Part shown: piece by piece, positions 24,394 to 36,651 of the stretch | How positions within the stretch are numbered: the stretch's first letter is position 1 | Layout of the letters: the number at the start of each line of letters is the position of its first letter | Assembly: GCA_023678885.1 (NCBI GenBank) | Contig: CM042966.1 | Location: 24,132,028-24,196,027 of the forward strand | Direction of reading: 5' to 3' | Origin: Pogostemon cablin | Lineage: Eukaryota; Streptophyta; Magnoliopsida; Lamiales; Lamiaceae | DNA length: 64,000 nt | Position numbers and translations under genes: made by a program | Notes under the pieces: model-generated | Seen by the model: the letters and a program-made list of their open reading frames with translations, nothing else | Database searches by the model: none | Told to the model about the DNA's origin: nothing

Positions 24394-24482
24394 ACACCTA
24401 AGAAAAATAAATGTTAGAAATCAAAGACAAGAATAATATAATCTAAATTAAACTAAAAATAATAAACTAATAATTAATTCCG

Positions 24483-24501
24483 TCCCCGGCCAACGGCGCC
24501 A
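24483..24501 (-). promoter_or_regulatory. Primer binding site of B (tRNA-Asp type)
   Basis: The - strand reads TGGCGCCGTTGGCCGGGGA. It matches the 3' end of plant tRNA-Asp apart from one inserted base. It lies 6 nt inside the 5' LTR. Confidence 0.85.
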
Positions 24502-24507
24502 AGAACT

Positions 24508-26056
24508 TGATGGGCGTTTTCTCAATACACAAAATTAATCCTCAAGTATAAAGATATCAATTGTAGTTTCGATAGGTGACCAAGTGATTATCGTACCCAA
24601 GAGACAGATTATTATCGGTTTAATTATGTTCTAATTAATTAAGATTATGTTTGGTATATTGGTTTGGAATTGTTACGAACTAAATAAAGAAGAATTTAGA
24701 TAGCAAATTAAATAAATAAGCAATAGGGAAAATACAGTTATAATCAAGTAAGAAATTAGGTAGTTCTTGGGTCATCTAGTTTTATTTGTTAACTTCCTTT
24801 CCATGTGTTGATGTACGACTTTGCCTTATGGTCTATGGACACATCACTAAACCATGCAAGTTCATTCTATAGACACAAGCAAACATGCGTATAACACGTG
24901 TTAATATCCTGAGAGCTAGAGATATAATTCACCCCCTTTCTAGGTACTATCAGTATCAATTATTTCCTGTGCACTTAGTACTCTAACCCGATAAGATCTC
25001 CCTTTTTAGGTACTATGAAGTTATACTCTTTATCCTACTTATTAACCCGAATAATATTCAATTGACAAGTATTCACATAAGATAGTTCTAATAAGACTTC
25101 GGACTCCCTTCACTTAGAATTATAACATGTAACCCTACTCAGCAGTGAACGCACTCAATCAATAACCAAGATATGTATTCAGCCTCTACATAACAGTTAA
25201 TGATGCACAAAACGACTGTGAACATGAATTAAAAAGGCACAATCTTATATAAAATATACCACAAGTAGTGTTGTACGGAGTTTATACATGGAAATTCAAT
25301 TAACTCATAAAACTTTCATAACCCTAGAACTACCGGAGCGGTTCTAACGCATGATTGAACTAGGAAAAATCATGGTTGATTGGTATGATCTTACTTCACT
25401 CTCCAGACGAACCTCTCTTCATGACTCCTTCGGATGATGGTAGGGTTTCGTTGGTTATTGGATGATGAATGATCTATGATCTCCTGTGAATGCTCTTCTT
25501 TTATACTTGTGGAACCTCCTTATGGGCTTAGGATGGGTTTTTTCTTGAGGCATACGTCAAATTTGGTAAGAAAACTCCGGAATTACCATAAATAGCAGCA
25601 GCGAGAATCTGCTCGACCACACTTGGGCAAGTCGAGCAAGGCTTCCAAGTCGAGCAATGGTCGAGCAAACTCTCTGTACAAGTTCGCGCATTTTGCTTGA
25701 CTTGACCACCTTTGCTCGACCAAAGTGATGCTGGTCGAGCGATACCTCTAAGTCGAACAACCTCTCTGTATGTTTCTGCGTACTCCGCTAGACTTGGACA
25801 CCTTGCTTGACCTCAATGATGGAAGTCGAACAAAGCCTTGAGGTCGAACATCCCTCTAAAAATCACCTCGAAAACTGTGTCTTCCAATTCTGAGCCCTTT
25901 CGATCTGTTTTCCTGTAAAATACACTCAAAAAGCCCATGTCTTCTCTGATTCGTGGCTTTCCCATAAACATTCCGATTTGTCTTAATATAAGACTCAATC
26001 GTACTCAATTTTCACATAAATCGAAGCCTAAAATACATGAATTTACACTCTCATCA
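24508..26056 (-). repeat. 5' LTR of B
   Basis: Partner of 13201-14748. Palindromic island at about 25855-25605 and TATA-type box near 25506-25496 on the - strand. Confidence 0.92.
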
Positions 26057-26594
26057 CTACTACATGTTCCGTGTCCTGTCAACAAGCTGAACATGCCGAA
26101 CTGTGTGTGCACAGCACGAGCAGTGTAGGTGCCGAATCCAGAATAATTTATGCATGTGTTCTAGAAGCTTCCATGGGATACAATATCCATTTTGAGCATA
26201 ATTTACGAGAGAGAGCTATTTGAGTTCAGTTACAAAGATCAAACACACACTTCCACACCATTTCTTCACACACATTATCTCCTACATCCACAATTCACCA
26301 AATTCATCCATTTTTACTACTTTCAATCCATAATTCACTCCATACATCCTTCACCCATACCATCCTTAGAGAGATTTGAGGCTTATAGGCTTGGAATGCT
26401 ATTGGAGAAAGTAGATCAACCCTCATTTACAAGGGAAGAGATTCAACTTTCATTTTGTATTTCCTTTGATTTGAAGATAGCAATGGAATTTTATGAACTT
26501 TGTAAGGTTTGTAAGATGATTATTGTTGGATAGACCTCTTGTGAGGCTAGCCATATGATGAATTGAGGTTAATCTAGAAATAAGGCTAAGGTCA
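26057..26594 (+). repeat. 5' LTR of A, second part
   Basis: Continues the LTR after B, matching 51031-51570 of the 3' LTR, then jumps to its last ~20 bp because ~755 bp are deleted here. The TATA-type site is degraded (GGGATACAATATCC). Confidence 0.88.
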
Positions 26595-26612
26595 TGGCGC
26601 CGCTTGCCGAAA
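26595..26612 (+). promoter_or_regulatory. Primer binding site of A (decayed tRNA-Asp type)
   Basis: TGGCGCCGCTTGCCGAAA starts right after the LTR. The first eight bases fit tRNA-Asp; later ones are changed. Confidence 0.7.
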
Positions 26613-26738
26613 AAATATTAAAATCTTGGTTGTAATGAGTTTGAAGTTGATTAGCTTTAATAAGAGTATTTCTTTTATTTTTTATCTTATTTACTTGTTC
26701 TTGTTTGGTGAACTAATCTTAGATTTTTTTATAGGTAC

Positions 26739-27860
26739 ATGCAAACTCGATCGAGGTCTCAATCTGCTGAGCTTTTGAATTTAGAATTGGAAGCTACCTT
26801 AAGAAGACAAAGAAAAGAAGTGTTAGATCCTACGGAGGAAGTTATGGAAAACGGAATGGATAATACCAATATGGTTGATGAGGAAGGGCATGTGAGGAAC
26901 TTTCCACAAGGAGTTGATAATGCTCATGGGGTAAATATTAATCCGGAATTTGTGCAACAAGGAAACTTTCATTAAGTGCACTTGCAAAACCAACAATTGC
27001 AAGCCGTTATCCAACACTTGTTAGCACAACAAGAGGCTAGAAATAACCAACAAGCTCCTCCGGTAGTGCAACATCAACCTCGAGGTCATGGATATAATGG
27101 AGTGGGGATGAACATATGAGATCATTTCCAACACCAAGTTGGGAATTACGCTATGGGACCTCCCATTAATGTCAACAATTTTGAGATAAAAGTAGGGTTG
27201 ATTCAAATGGTTCAAGCCAATCAATTTAGTGGAGGTCCGTTTGAGGACCCTAATGCTCATTTGACATAGTTTACAGAGTTGGCTAATACCATTAAGATCA
27301 ATAGAGTAAGTGAAGATATTATCAAGATGAAGCTCTTTTCCTTCTTATTAAGGGATCGAGCTAGGGTTTGGTATAGTACAATACCTCCGGGTTCTCGCAC
27401 TACATGGAGAGAGTTGGCTCAAAGTTTCTTAAACAAGTATTTCCCACCATCGAAGATGTTATATCTAAAAGGTCAAATATTCCAATTTAAGCAAATGCCT
27501 CTTGAAACTTTTAGTGAGGCTTGGGATCTTTTCAAAGAGATGCTAAAGGGGTGTCCACAACATGGTTTTTCCAAAGATCAACAAGTGGGATTCTTCTATT
27601 CCGGATTGAATGGAAGTAAGAGAATATTTATTGATGCTTCGGCGGGAGGTTCTATATTGGGGCAAACTCTGGAAAGAGCTATTGTTATATGTGAAGATAT
27701 TGCTTTGAACAAGGGACAATGGTCTATGAATAAAGCATCGGGGATGTATGAAAGAGAAATAATTGCTAAGATGGAAGAAGTGTGCATGCAACAAGTGAAA
27801 AAGGTAGAAGCACCTAAGGAGGATGTAACTGAAAAGGCAATTTCGGAGATACTTAAGAAA
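26739..27860 (+). pseudogene. gag of A (3' part lost)
   Basis: ATG at 26739 follows TTTTTTATAGGTAC. It begins MQTRSRSQSAELLNLELE, the same style of start as gag of B. Stops occur at about 26973, 27118 and 27268. The capsid block is intact in one frame: ARVWYSTIPPGSRTTW, FLNKYFPPSK, SEAWDLFKEML, FFYSGLNG, GQTLERA. The frame runs into CACTA element D at about 27860. The protease-side sequence resumes at 40287 without the usual gag C-terminus, so some sequence was lost. Confidence 0.85.
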
Positions 27861-27867
27861 TTTTCGA

Positions 27868-28480
27868 ATGGTCGCTAATGTTAGGAAAATCCATCTCTAA
27901 TCACTGAGATAAGCGACGGAAATTTTAGTCGCTAATGTTAGGAAAATCCATCTCTAATCAGTTTACCGACAGATTACCGACATAAATCGAATGGTCGCTA
28001 TAGTGATCGTCGGTTAATAGTTACCAATGGATTTTTAAATCCATCGGTAAATATCGACGGAATTTTTTATCGATAAATAAAACTATCCGTCGGTAATTAT
28101 GCAACTCAAATTCGTCGGAAACCAAAAAAATAACAATGGAATTACCAACGAAAATGATTCATCTCTAATTACCAATGGAAATTTCCATCGCTAATCACAA
28201 AATATGGTATCAAATAAAACTCATTTTAGCAACGGAATTACCGACGGAATAAATTACCGATGAAAAAATCTATCTCTAAATACAAAATATAAAATTATAA
28301 AACTCATTTTAGCGAGGAAATATTATACCGACGGAAATATCCATTGCTAAATACAAAATATGGAATTATAAAAACTCATTTTAGCGACGAAAATATCCGT
28401 CAGTAAATAAAACATAATTTAGCGACTGATTTGCCGACGGAAATGAAGATAGTGAGATTTAATGATGAATATTTCCGTCG
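27868..28480. repeat. Left subterminal repeats of D
   Basis: Many variants of GACGGAAATTTTAGTCGCTAA and ACCGACGGA in both orientations. A block with CTAATGTTAGGAAAATCCATC is present twice (27873 and 27932 onwards). Confidence 0.8.
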
Positions 28481-28689
28481 TTAAAATATTTTTATATTTA
28501 TATTATATATTTCTAAATTAAAATTAATACCTGATAAATCCACAAAAATTATAATTAAACCTTCAAAACAAGTACAACCTAATATAAAATCTCCACAATT
28601 TCAAATAAAGATCCAAAATCATCACAAAATATCAAATTCTACTAAATCCTAAATACCAAATATCTTAATACGTTAAACATGCTCACGAT

Positions 28690-29108
28690 TCTTCCAAATC
28701 AACTTCATCATCTGCATCAACATCAGTGTCATTATGACCGATACCTAATGTAGAACCACCACAAAAAGGAGAAGCCACTGAACCGCCACCTCGTAATAAT
28801 TCCATAACTTATTGCACTTGGGCTTCAACTGCTTGTTGAATTTGTGCTTGAACTGCTGATTGCATCTCAACTTGCATCTCAGCATGCATCTCCATAATCT
28901 TGTCATCTAATTGTCTCTTAAACTCTGCTTCAGTAAACATCGATGAAGTAGGAGCTTGAGTAAAACTAGATTGACTGCTTGTACTTCATTCGCCCAAATT
29001 TCCAATCCGAAGATGTGACCTTTTTTTGATTCTACAGTACGGCGGAAGATATCTCCCATATCAATTGGAGGAGCATCAGGTATTTGACTTAACTCATCTT
29101 TCTTCTAT
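28690..29108 (-). pseudogene. CACTA transposase gene, C-terminal fragment
   Basis: The - strand gives IPDAPPIDMGDIFRRTVESK and, after a one-base shift, FTEAEFKRQLDDKIMEMHAE, a Gln-rich helix and an acidic tail ending DEVDLEES. This resembles the C-terminal coiled region of En/Spm-type plant transposon proteins. The catalytic TNP2 core between this and 29280 is absent. Confidence 0.6.
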
Positions 29109-29279
29109 TGTATTGTTTTTTGTGAATTTACAGTGTTAGTAATAATCAGTAATCAAATATTATAAATTTAACATTATACAAAAATCTAAAATGCTTAACA
29201 AACATGAAATATTATACGTACATTATACAAAAATCTAAAATGCTTAACAAACATGAAATATTATACGTACATGCACATT

Positions 29280-29466
29280 TTTAGCAACTGCATAGGCACA
29301 TGTTTTGACATTTCCTTTTAACACATGGACACTTAATTTTTTCACCATCCTTCCACTCATGTTGACTAGTTGCAAATTCAATGAATTCATTAAGCCCTTC
29401 CAAAAATTTCTAAGTCAATCTCTCATTTCTCATGCGACTGTACATCCACAAACGAGTTGACTTCAT
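29280..29466 (-). pseudogene. CACTA transposase, N-terminal transposase-associated domain
   Basis: ATG at 29466. It reads RLWMYSRM, FLEGLNEFIEFATSQ and DGEKIKCPCVKRKCQN, the recognised N-terminal zinc-binding domain of plant TNP2 transposases. A stop replaces one residue after NERLT. Only ~60 residues remain. Confidence 0.7.
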
Positions 29467-29737
29467 TGTGCAATTATGCAATCAAGTCTGTATAATCATA
29501 ATTATAAATATTTTCATGGTGGGATGAAACATTTATCTTTTCCTAAATTAAGGAACATACATAGAATGCAAAATTATCACACTAGTATTATCCTAAAAAT
29601 AATACAAATCCAAGCAAATCCAAAAATAGAATAATGTATATTCAATTATTACCCATTAAAAAAACAATTAATAGACATGAAAAAACCCAAATTTCACATC
29701 TAAATAAGAAATAAATTTGAAAAAGTAATGACATAAA

Positions 29738-29824
<87 letters not shown>
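29738..29824. repeat. (CA)n followed by (TA)n
   Basis: About 33 bp of CA repeats pass into about 50 bp of TA repeats. Confidence 0.95.
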
Positions 29825-29827
<3 letters not shown>

Positions 29828-31109
29828 AAAAAGAAGTATAGTAAGCAAATTTATATGTACCTCTTGTTATTTAGTACTCCCTCAGTCCCGGAGATATTGA
29901 AGCATTTTTTTGGGCACGAAGATTAAGAAGTATAATAATGTACTTTAACTCTTCAAACTTTGAAATTTGACATCTAAATAAAATCAAAGCAAATCAACAT
30001 AAATATATAATAAAAAATTCAAGAATAACAAGTGTTATTCAATACCTCGTGCATTTAATTTATTGTAGAATGCTAGTATAAATTAATCATTTTATAAACT
30101 CATTATTCTAATTAGTTAGAAACATCAAAGAAAATGACACGCGTCGAAAACTATTTCTCAATTTGAAAAGGACCGTACATGTTGATTTTTTAAAAGTTAC
30201 CCAGTAAATAATATTATTTAAATTTCTTATACGTTATCACTCCATATGAATATGAATGGATACTTCATTCGAGTTATACAAGGATTAATACATCTTTTAA
30301 TCAAATAAAAGAGCTCAAAAAAATATCCGTTTAAAAAAATTGAACATAAGCATATCAAAATATCCTCAAGATATCACATGTCCACCATTTATTTCACTTA
30401 TCATTACACAGTCTACACTGCAGAAGTTCTTGTTTATTCCATCGATATTTTAAAAATAGCAAACAGACCGATCTCATTTAGAGACGGATAATAAGTATTA
30501 ATAATCTTATAAAAAGTTATACTTAAAGCTATAATAATCTATTAAAATCTTTAGAGAATAATTTGTAGAATAAATTAAAGTTAATATATGTTATTGAAAA
30601 TTAACATTAAGATAAAGCAAAACGATCTTATTAAGAAACAGTTTCACAAATACCCTTTAGAAATAAGTAAAGTGTAAATAAATATATAAATAAATTGATA
30701 TCAAATCATTATGTAAATTTAACACAAATATATAGGGATATTCTTCTGATATAATTTTTGTAATAATAATGGTGAAACTTCGTAATAGAACATTTTTTTA
30801 GTTAATTATTATTTATATTTGGAACATTGCTTTCCTCTCAATTATATAGGAAACCAAATAGTATTTACCATTTAAATTAATTATTATATAAATTAATAGA
30901 AAAGTAGAAAAGGAAAATTATAAAATTTTGTAATTAGATTCACACAAGTTTAAAAGAATAAATATTACAATTTTAAGGTATTAAAGGAAGTATAACTATA
31001 AAAAATATCAATCATAAAATTACATGTTTCAGGTTGGTAATTTACTTGTTTAAGTAGAATTAAGAAATATATGCACCCAAAAACACAACGATAACAAAGA
31101 GAATTTTCA
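29825..31109. other. AT-rich interior of D
   Basis: No gene seen. CTCCCTCAGTCCCGGAG at 29878 is a lone Stowaway-type left end whose partner was not found. Confidence 0.5.
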
Positions 31110-31199
31110 TTAATAGGCATCTTGCATTTTCTGGATCATATCATGTTGTGCATATTTAGTAATCTTTGCTTGCACATATCTGTTTGTGAATCTAGATGT
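31110..31199 (-). pseudogene. Candidate last exon of a gene captured by D
   Basis: After the acceptor-like ATACCTTTAG, 30 codons run open from TSRFTNRY to a TAA at 31112-31110, including YAQHDMIQKMQDAY. The composition looks protein-like compared with the AT-rich surroundings. I do not recognise the family. The join to 31457-31585 does not keep frame directly, so a missing exon or a wrong boundary is likely. Confidence 0.35.
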
Positions 31200-31456
31200 C
31201 TAAAGGTATATGCATTTAAACCATAAGTACTTCTAGAGAAAGCATTTGCTTAAACCTGATAACCAGCTCACTCATTTTCTCTCTTTTGAAGCAACAATCT
31301 ACATTCAAGTTTATGCTCTAATTAAATATAATTACCATGGAACAGATGTATAATAAATCAAAAGCGTCCATTAGAAATTTAGAAAAATCAATTACAATAA
31401 ACACATGCAATTTTTTCTTTATAAAAAAAGAAGAAGAAGAACGAAAAGCAGCAAAC

Positions 31457-31585
31457 CTATCTGGAAAATCAAGCCAACGATGGTAGTCTCGGTGTTAAGA
31501 AACAAAGGTTGCTCAGCCTGCAATCTGCCAAATATGCTGAGAAATTTGCCTATAGTGGAGAGAGAGCCTTCCCTTACAGCCTCCC
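31457..31585 (-). pseudogene. Candidate internal exon of a captured gene
   Basis: Reads EAVREGSLSTIGKFLSIFGR, then LQAEQPLFLNTETT and the start of a hydrophobic segment, with a donor-like ATAG/GTTTGC at its end. LTR element C cuts its upstream side at 31585/31586. It looks like part of a small membrane protein; identity unknown. Confidence 0.4.
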
Positions 31586-33155
31586 TGATGAGTGATATTT
31601 TCACCTAAATTTTAGTGTCTTTTTATGTATTTTTTTGTATATTTTTATTCGAATTTATGTGTATTTTGGTTGTATTTTGTATTTTTATGGAGATGTGTGT
31701 GAATGAGCTTAAACGTATGATTTTCAAGCAAAAATAGATCCTAGGCGCGAAAAGGAAGACGTAGGAAAAAACAAATATTGAAACGAGGGAGAACGAGCCG
31801 AAATAAAATTGTAAAAATAAGGGTTGCACCAACATGGCTGGCTGTGTTGCAGCACACGAACCGTGTTGCGCAACACGACCCTGTAAGCCTTGGCCATTTT
31901 CTGATATCAGAAATGCCTACACGGCCACCCTGTGGCCGTGTTGCAGTACACAAGTCGTGTTACTGCAAGATCAGAAATAATCAGAACCCTTCTAGAAGCT
32001 TTCCAAGGGGTATAAATACCCAGTACTTCAATATTTGATAGAATTTTTTGAAGGGTTTCACTCCTAGACCTAGATCACACACCATTTCCTCCATTTCACA
32101 CCATCATCTTCATCCATTCTTCATCCATCCATCTACACTTGAACCTCACCATCAAATCCACCATCAAAGTGATCAAGGAAGCAAGGGAGAGTGAGATAAC
32201 AAGAAGAAGAAGGAGATCTCAATTGAAGCACTTCAAAGGGGAATCTAATTCTAATTTTTGTGCATTTCTTTATAGATTGATCATGGTTTGTAAGGATTTT
32301 AATGTCTATGTTGAATTCCTTGTGACTATGAGAGGCTAATCTCCTTTGTGAGATTAGCTCCATGATTGGTGTTGGATAATTTAGTTTTTATGCAATTTGA
32401 TTTTAATCTTGAATGGACTTTATGTATTTCTATCATTGAATGTTGATTGCTTGATGTATATGATGATATGTGTGATTAATTGTCGTGGACATGTGATTAG
32501 ATTGAAAAATCAATTATGTGTTTAGGATAATTCATTGAATCATTTCATCATACACTTCATGTGCATTAATTTAGAATGAGATAGAGATATCATTCTTGAT
32601 TTAGAATCCTTTGATGAAACATTTGATTAGCTTAATCGAGAGATTGATTGATTAGGTGAGGAGACCAAAACCATTAGTGAATTCATAGTACCTTAAAAGA
32701 GATTATTGTCTATGATTTAGTACCTCATTAGGGAACTCGTAGAGTAATTAGTATCTAGTGGGAGGTGTTTGTTTTGGTCACGATCCTATGGGCTTTTGGG
32801 AGCCTTATTGAGGGCCTACATCCTATCCATCTCGAGAGGGAGTTTAGGAGGAATTAGTGATCGCTCATGTGCCTTGTCCATGAAAGATTAGAATTAATTG
32901 CATGATTACTTTATTATCTATGCCATGATTGTTGTTAATCTCATCCTTGCATCATTTGAAACTCATCATTTATCTTTATTTTTATCTTATTTCTTACATT
33001 AGTTTAAGTGCGTTCATTTACACGCTTATATTCCATCTCATTCCGTCGTCCTTATAAGATCACAATAAACTTGAGATCGCTTAAACTCTAGTACCTTCCT
33101 CCCTGTGGTTCGATAAATTCTTTAATTTGTCATCCCAACTATTATCGACCAATCA
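31586..33155 (+). repeat. LTR 1 of C
   Basis: Palindrome-rich island at about 31820-31965 (CACACGAACCGTGTTGCG), then GGGGTATAAATACC at 32007-32020 as TATA box. It is 103 bp longer than LTR 2, mainly because LTR 2 lacks ~118 bp near the start. Confidence 0.9.
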
Positions 33156-33157
33156 AA

Positions 33158-33175
33158 TGACGCCGTTGTCGGGGA
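33158..33175 (+). promoter_or_regulatory. Primer binding site of C
   Basis: TGACGCCGTTGTCGGGGA, tRNA-Asp type with two changes, 2 nt after the LTR. The copy after LTR 2 (38121-38138) reads TGGCGCC and is closer to tRNA-Asp. Confidence 0.8.
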
Positions 33176-33300
33176 GGTAACAGTAGCTAGTGGTTTGACG
33201 AAGGATTATTTAGAGTGGTCTTATTAAGGACATTTATTTTTATTTTTGCATTTTATTTGTTTTAGAAAATTTGTTCAAATTTTTCTTTCTCTTGTAGGTG

Positions 33301-34317
33301 CATACCTTGAGAAGGAAGAAGAAGGTGAACAAGGCTAAAAATATGAGCTCCATGGATATTCTTCGTGATTTAGTGAATAGAATAGCTCATTCCGCTATGA
33401 ACACACATGGAAATTTTCAAGGATTTCAAATGCCAAATTTTGGGCCTAATTTGCAACCGGATTTCGAAGTACAAAATATGCAATTCCAACAACAACATTA
33501 TGAGAATTTTGGAGTCTCTCATCAAATGCATCAACAAGTATACCCTCAAGGTGTGGAAGATGTTTTTCTAGAAAATTTTTCTATACATCAAGAAGGAAAT
33601 CAACCACACCTATTGGGAAATTTTCAAGATTCCAACACCTCTTATTCCATCTAAAGTGACCACAAAGAAAAGCTTAAAGAAGAGCTGTTTGAAAGGATGA
33701 TAGCACACATTGAAGATGATAGGAAGTCTAATGAAGCATGGATGGATCGTATCGGAAATTGGTGTGACATGGTGACAAGTGCAATCGTAGCATTCGGTGC
33801 TAGGATGAACTCAATTGAGCACCAAGTAAGTCAAGTTATGTCCACTGTGGAAAGACTTCAAGAAGAAAACAACAAGCCTTCTACTTCCAGAACAAAGAGT
33901 GAATGCATGGTCATTAAGGATAGGAAAGACGATAGTTTGGGGGTTGATGAGGTTATGAAGGAAAAAAGAGAAAGAGTGCCTAAGTGGGTGAAAGCCAAAG
34001 AGTTGAAAGAAGAGTTGAAGGGGGAATTCGATAGATTTATCGTGTCTCTTGAAGAGATGGTAGAGAAAGTCAAGATTCGAAACCAAAAAGAGATTCACGC
34101 CCTTATGGAAGAAAATAAGCCTCCGGAAACTAAGATCATGTATGCTACTCCCCTCAAGCCAAAACCTTCTCATTCTATTGAAATTTCAAATTCTCTTAAG
34201 AACTTCCATGATTTTATTAATAAAAATTTGTTTGGTGATTGTAGGAAAAAAGTTGCAAGAGGGCACCAACACTTGTCAATGCCCGAATTCTTACCGGGGG
34301 ATGTGGTTGAAGTTTAA
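33301..34317 (+). pseudogene. gag-like ORF of C, copy 1
   Basis: It begins after TTGTAGGTGC. The place where A and B have ATG reads ATA here and in copy 2, so translation may start at ATG 33342 (MSSMDILRDLVNR). A Gln/Asn-rich first part (QFQQQHYENFG) is followed by a stop at 33652-33654. Then comes a helical, charged part with RIGNWCDMV, HQVSQVMSTVERLQEEN (coiled-coil-like), WVKAKELKEELKGEF and a C-terminal FLPGDVVEV. It lacks the capsid block seen in gag of A and B, so it is not ordinary gag. In copy 2 the stop codon position is CAA. Confidence 0.65.
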
Positions 34318-36616
34318 AATGTATATAAAGCCCCATGGAAAAAGTGGAACAAGTGAAAAGGGCCATTCCTTGTGAAGAACACCTTCGGAGAACAATTGCT
34401 TGAGTTATTTAACAAGAAGGAAAACGTTCTAGTGGTGGAACATGAGAGCACAAGGCACTACTTCAAGAAGAAACCTATGATAGTGCCTAAGGACTATTCT
34501 AGACCACCATGAGCTTCATAATATCGTCCGGCTTGAAGACGTTAAACTTAGCGCTAGATGGGAGGCAACCCATCATTATCTTTATTGCTTTGTTTTATGC
34601 TTTCAATAAGGTTAGTGGATTTGATATTGTTTTGCATTTTTGGTCTTGTAGGTGGATTGTGCTCGTGAGAAGAAAGCTTATTGAAGTAAAGAAACGTGCT
34701 TCATGGATTCAAGTAGACATGCTCACCACTTGTTGCAAACTTAATTCTCGACTCTTGTCTCGAGTTAAGTTTGGGGGGCTAGTGCGTGGTGGACATTGCT
34801 CAATTCGTTGGATGCGTTTACTTCTCCACAAGAAGATCATTGATGGAAACTACAAGGGTAAGTCCCACCACTTTTTGCAAACTTAAGTCTCAACTTGTTT
34901 CGATTTAAGTTTGGGGGGAGAGTGTGTGGTTTGACTCACCACTTGAGTGTGATTCTTGTAAAATTGACTCAATTTTAAAATTTTTCTCATGAGTTTGGTT
35001 TGATTTTGGTCCGATTGATGGTGATTGAAGTGCATGATAATCCATATTGTTAATAAAATTGTTGAGCTAATGGTTTTGTTGAGCATGTACAAGGGGTATT
35101 GGAAGCACGAATTGAGCTCGGAGCTAACAACTTCCACTACCAAATGCCTATTGTGGGAGTTCACTCTATACTCTACCACTTCTAGTTGCTTGACACGAAT
35201 GTTGATTTGGATTGTTGTGATTAGCATGTTGCTTCATTTGTTATGTTTTTGGGAGGTTTAATTTTCAATCAAGATGGGGATGTTGTGAACCTAATTGATC
35301 ATGGATGTATGAATGTGAGCTTAATGTTCTATTGATGGATGGTTTTGTTGTTTTTGCATGTTATGTGTTTTTGGTTGTTTCTTGTTTGGTGAGTCTTTTC
35401 TTATGTGTTTTGTGTGTTTTCTTATTCTTGTTTAGGGTTGATTTGGTGGTTTGTTTTTGGGATGTCGTGAGTCATTTTTGAATATGAGTGATGACATGTT
35501 GTGATAGTAAGTGATGGCAAGTTATGATTAAGAATCTCTACACTTTCGAATTGTGACATGTTTTATTTAACTTGTTCAACTTCGAGATGAATGTGGTGTA
35601 ATAAGTTCCTTAAGGTCAAATGCATAAGCTTGTGAGAATTTGAGCCTCAACTGTGCATACATGGTATTTTTCATGAGTGGATTGATTGTGATTGATAAGC
35701 TAGAACTTGCTCAAGAACTAAAGGAACGAGCCCGATTAGTGGAGATTAGTGAAATGATCTAAGACCATCCTTGTTATTTATAGTCATTGCCATATATTTC
35801 CCTACGATGAACATCATCCCTAGTCAACCACTTTGAGCCTTCAAGCCTATTTATTATGATATAAGCACATTACAAGCATTAATTACCAACGTGAGCCTTA
35901 TATATTTACCCGTTGGTGTGAGTGATTGAGGAGATGGTAGCTAGAAAGGTTTGATGAGAAAGAAAAGAAGAAAAAGGAAATGGTAAACAAGTAAGAAAAA
36001 TGATGAAAAGAAAAAAAAAGAATGGACATGCAACCTCAAAACAAAAAAATGAGCAAAGCAACAACAGTGTGCTCAAGTATTTAAAAGTCCAAAGAAGAAA
36101 GCATAAATCAAAAGAAGCTCAATCTCAGGAAAGTTGATAATTAGTGCTTGTGATTATCAAAGTTGAGAAAGGAAGAAAGATAAGTGAAGGTATGGAGGAA
36201 AGTAGCTACCTCTTCGATTGCTTGCACATGATTAGTCACTCTTACCTATATTTTTCCTACCCTACCAAAGAGCCTATCATTACATCCAAATGAAAAGACC
36301 TTTTTGATCACTAATGGAAACTTTGATGGTTTGTAAATGTAGTCCACGAGCAAGCTTATAGTGAATCGAGCCAATCTACCACTTTAAAGAGTGTTGAGAT
36401 ATATTTATAACCTATGTGAGACTTGGACTAAAAGGGACTATATTATACTATTATTCTCTTGTGATTGAACTTGTTAATAATTTTTGCATGTTATGATTTT
36501 AATGTTGTAGGTAGACTTAGCATAAATTGTGATTCTTATTGCTATTGATGTGTTATTACTTGTGTTCATTTAGTCTTTTTCTAGGTGAAAATCACTCCTC
36601 TTGGTTTATCATTTTC
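34318..36616 (+). other. Spacer of C with internal polypurine-like motifs
   Basis: 34318-34520 reads as the tail of the ORF region (LLELFNKKENVLVVEHE in one frame). The rest is non-coding and resembles the 3' spacer of A (43500-44100 and 49300-50630). TTAAGTTTGGGGGG occurs at about 34765 and 34907, each followed by a GTGTGTGGTG or GTGCGTGGTG phrase. Confidence 0.6.
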
Positions 36617-36651
36617 GTTGTTCGGGGAACAATACTTTAAGTTTGGGGGTG
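36617..36651 (+). promoter_or_regulatory. Stem-loop and polypurine tract of C
   Basis: TTGTTC (36618-36623) pairs with GAACAA (36627-36632) around GGG. TTTAAGTTTGGGGGTG then runs up to LTR 2 at 36652. Confidence 0.75.

Larger units (their letters stand above)
13201..26056 (-). mobile_element. Element B: complete-length Athila-like retrotransposon
   Basis: The 12,856-bp element has LTRs of ~1.55 kb at 13201-14748 and 24508-26056, starting TGATG and ending CATCA. The flanks are CTGCT (13196-13200) and CTACT (26057-26061), a 5-bp target duplication with one change. On the - strand the order is LTR, PBS (tRNA-Asp type), gag, protease, RT, RNase H, integrase, spacer with a palindromic island, spliced extra ORF, polypurine tract, LTR. 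Nothing else is inserted in it. Every coding domain has at least one stop or frameshift. It lies in the 5' LTR of A in opposite orientation. Confidence 0.92.

Noticed and set aside
34509..35261. Open frames in the spacer of C
   Set aside because: Not kept in the related spacer of A, and rich in residues expected from the base composition.
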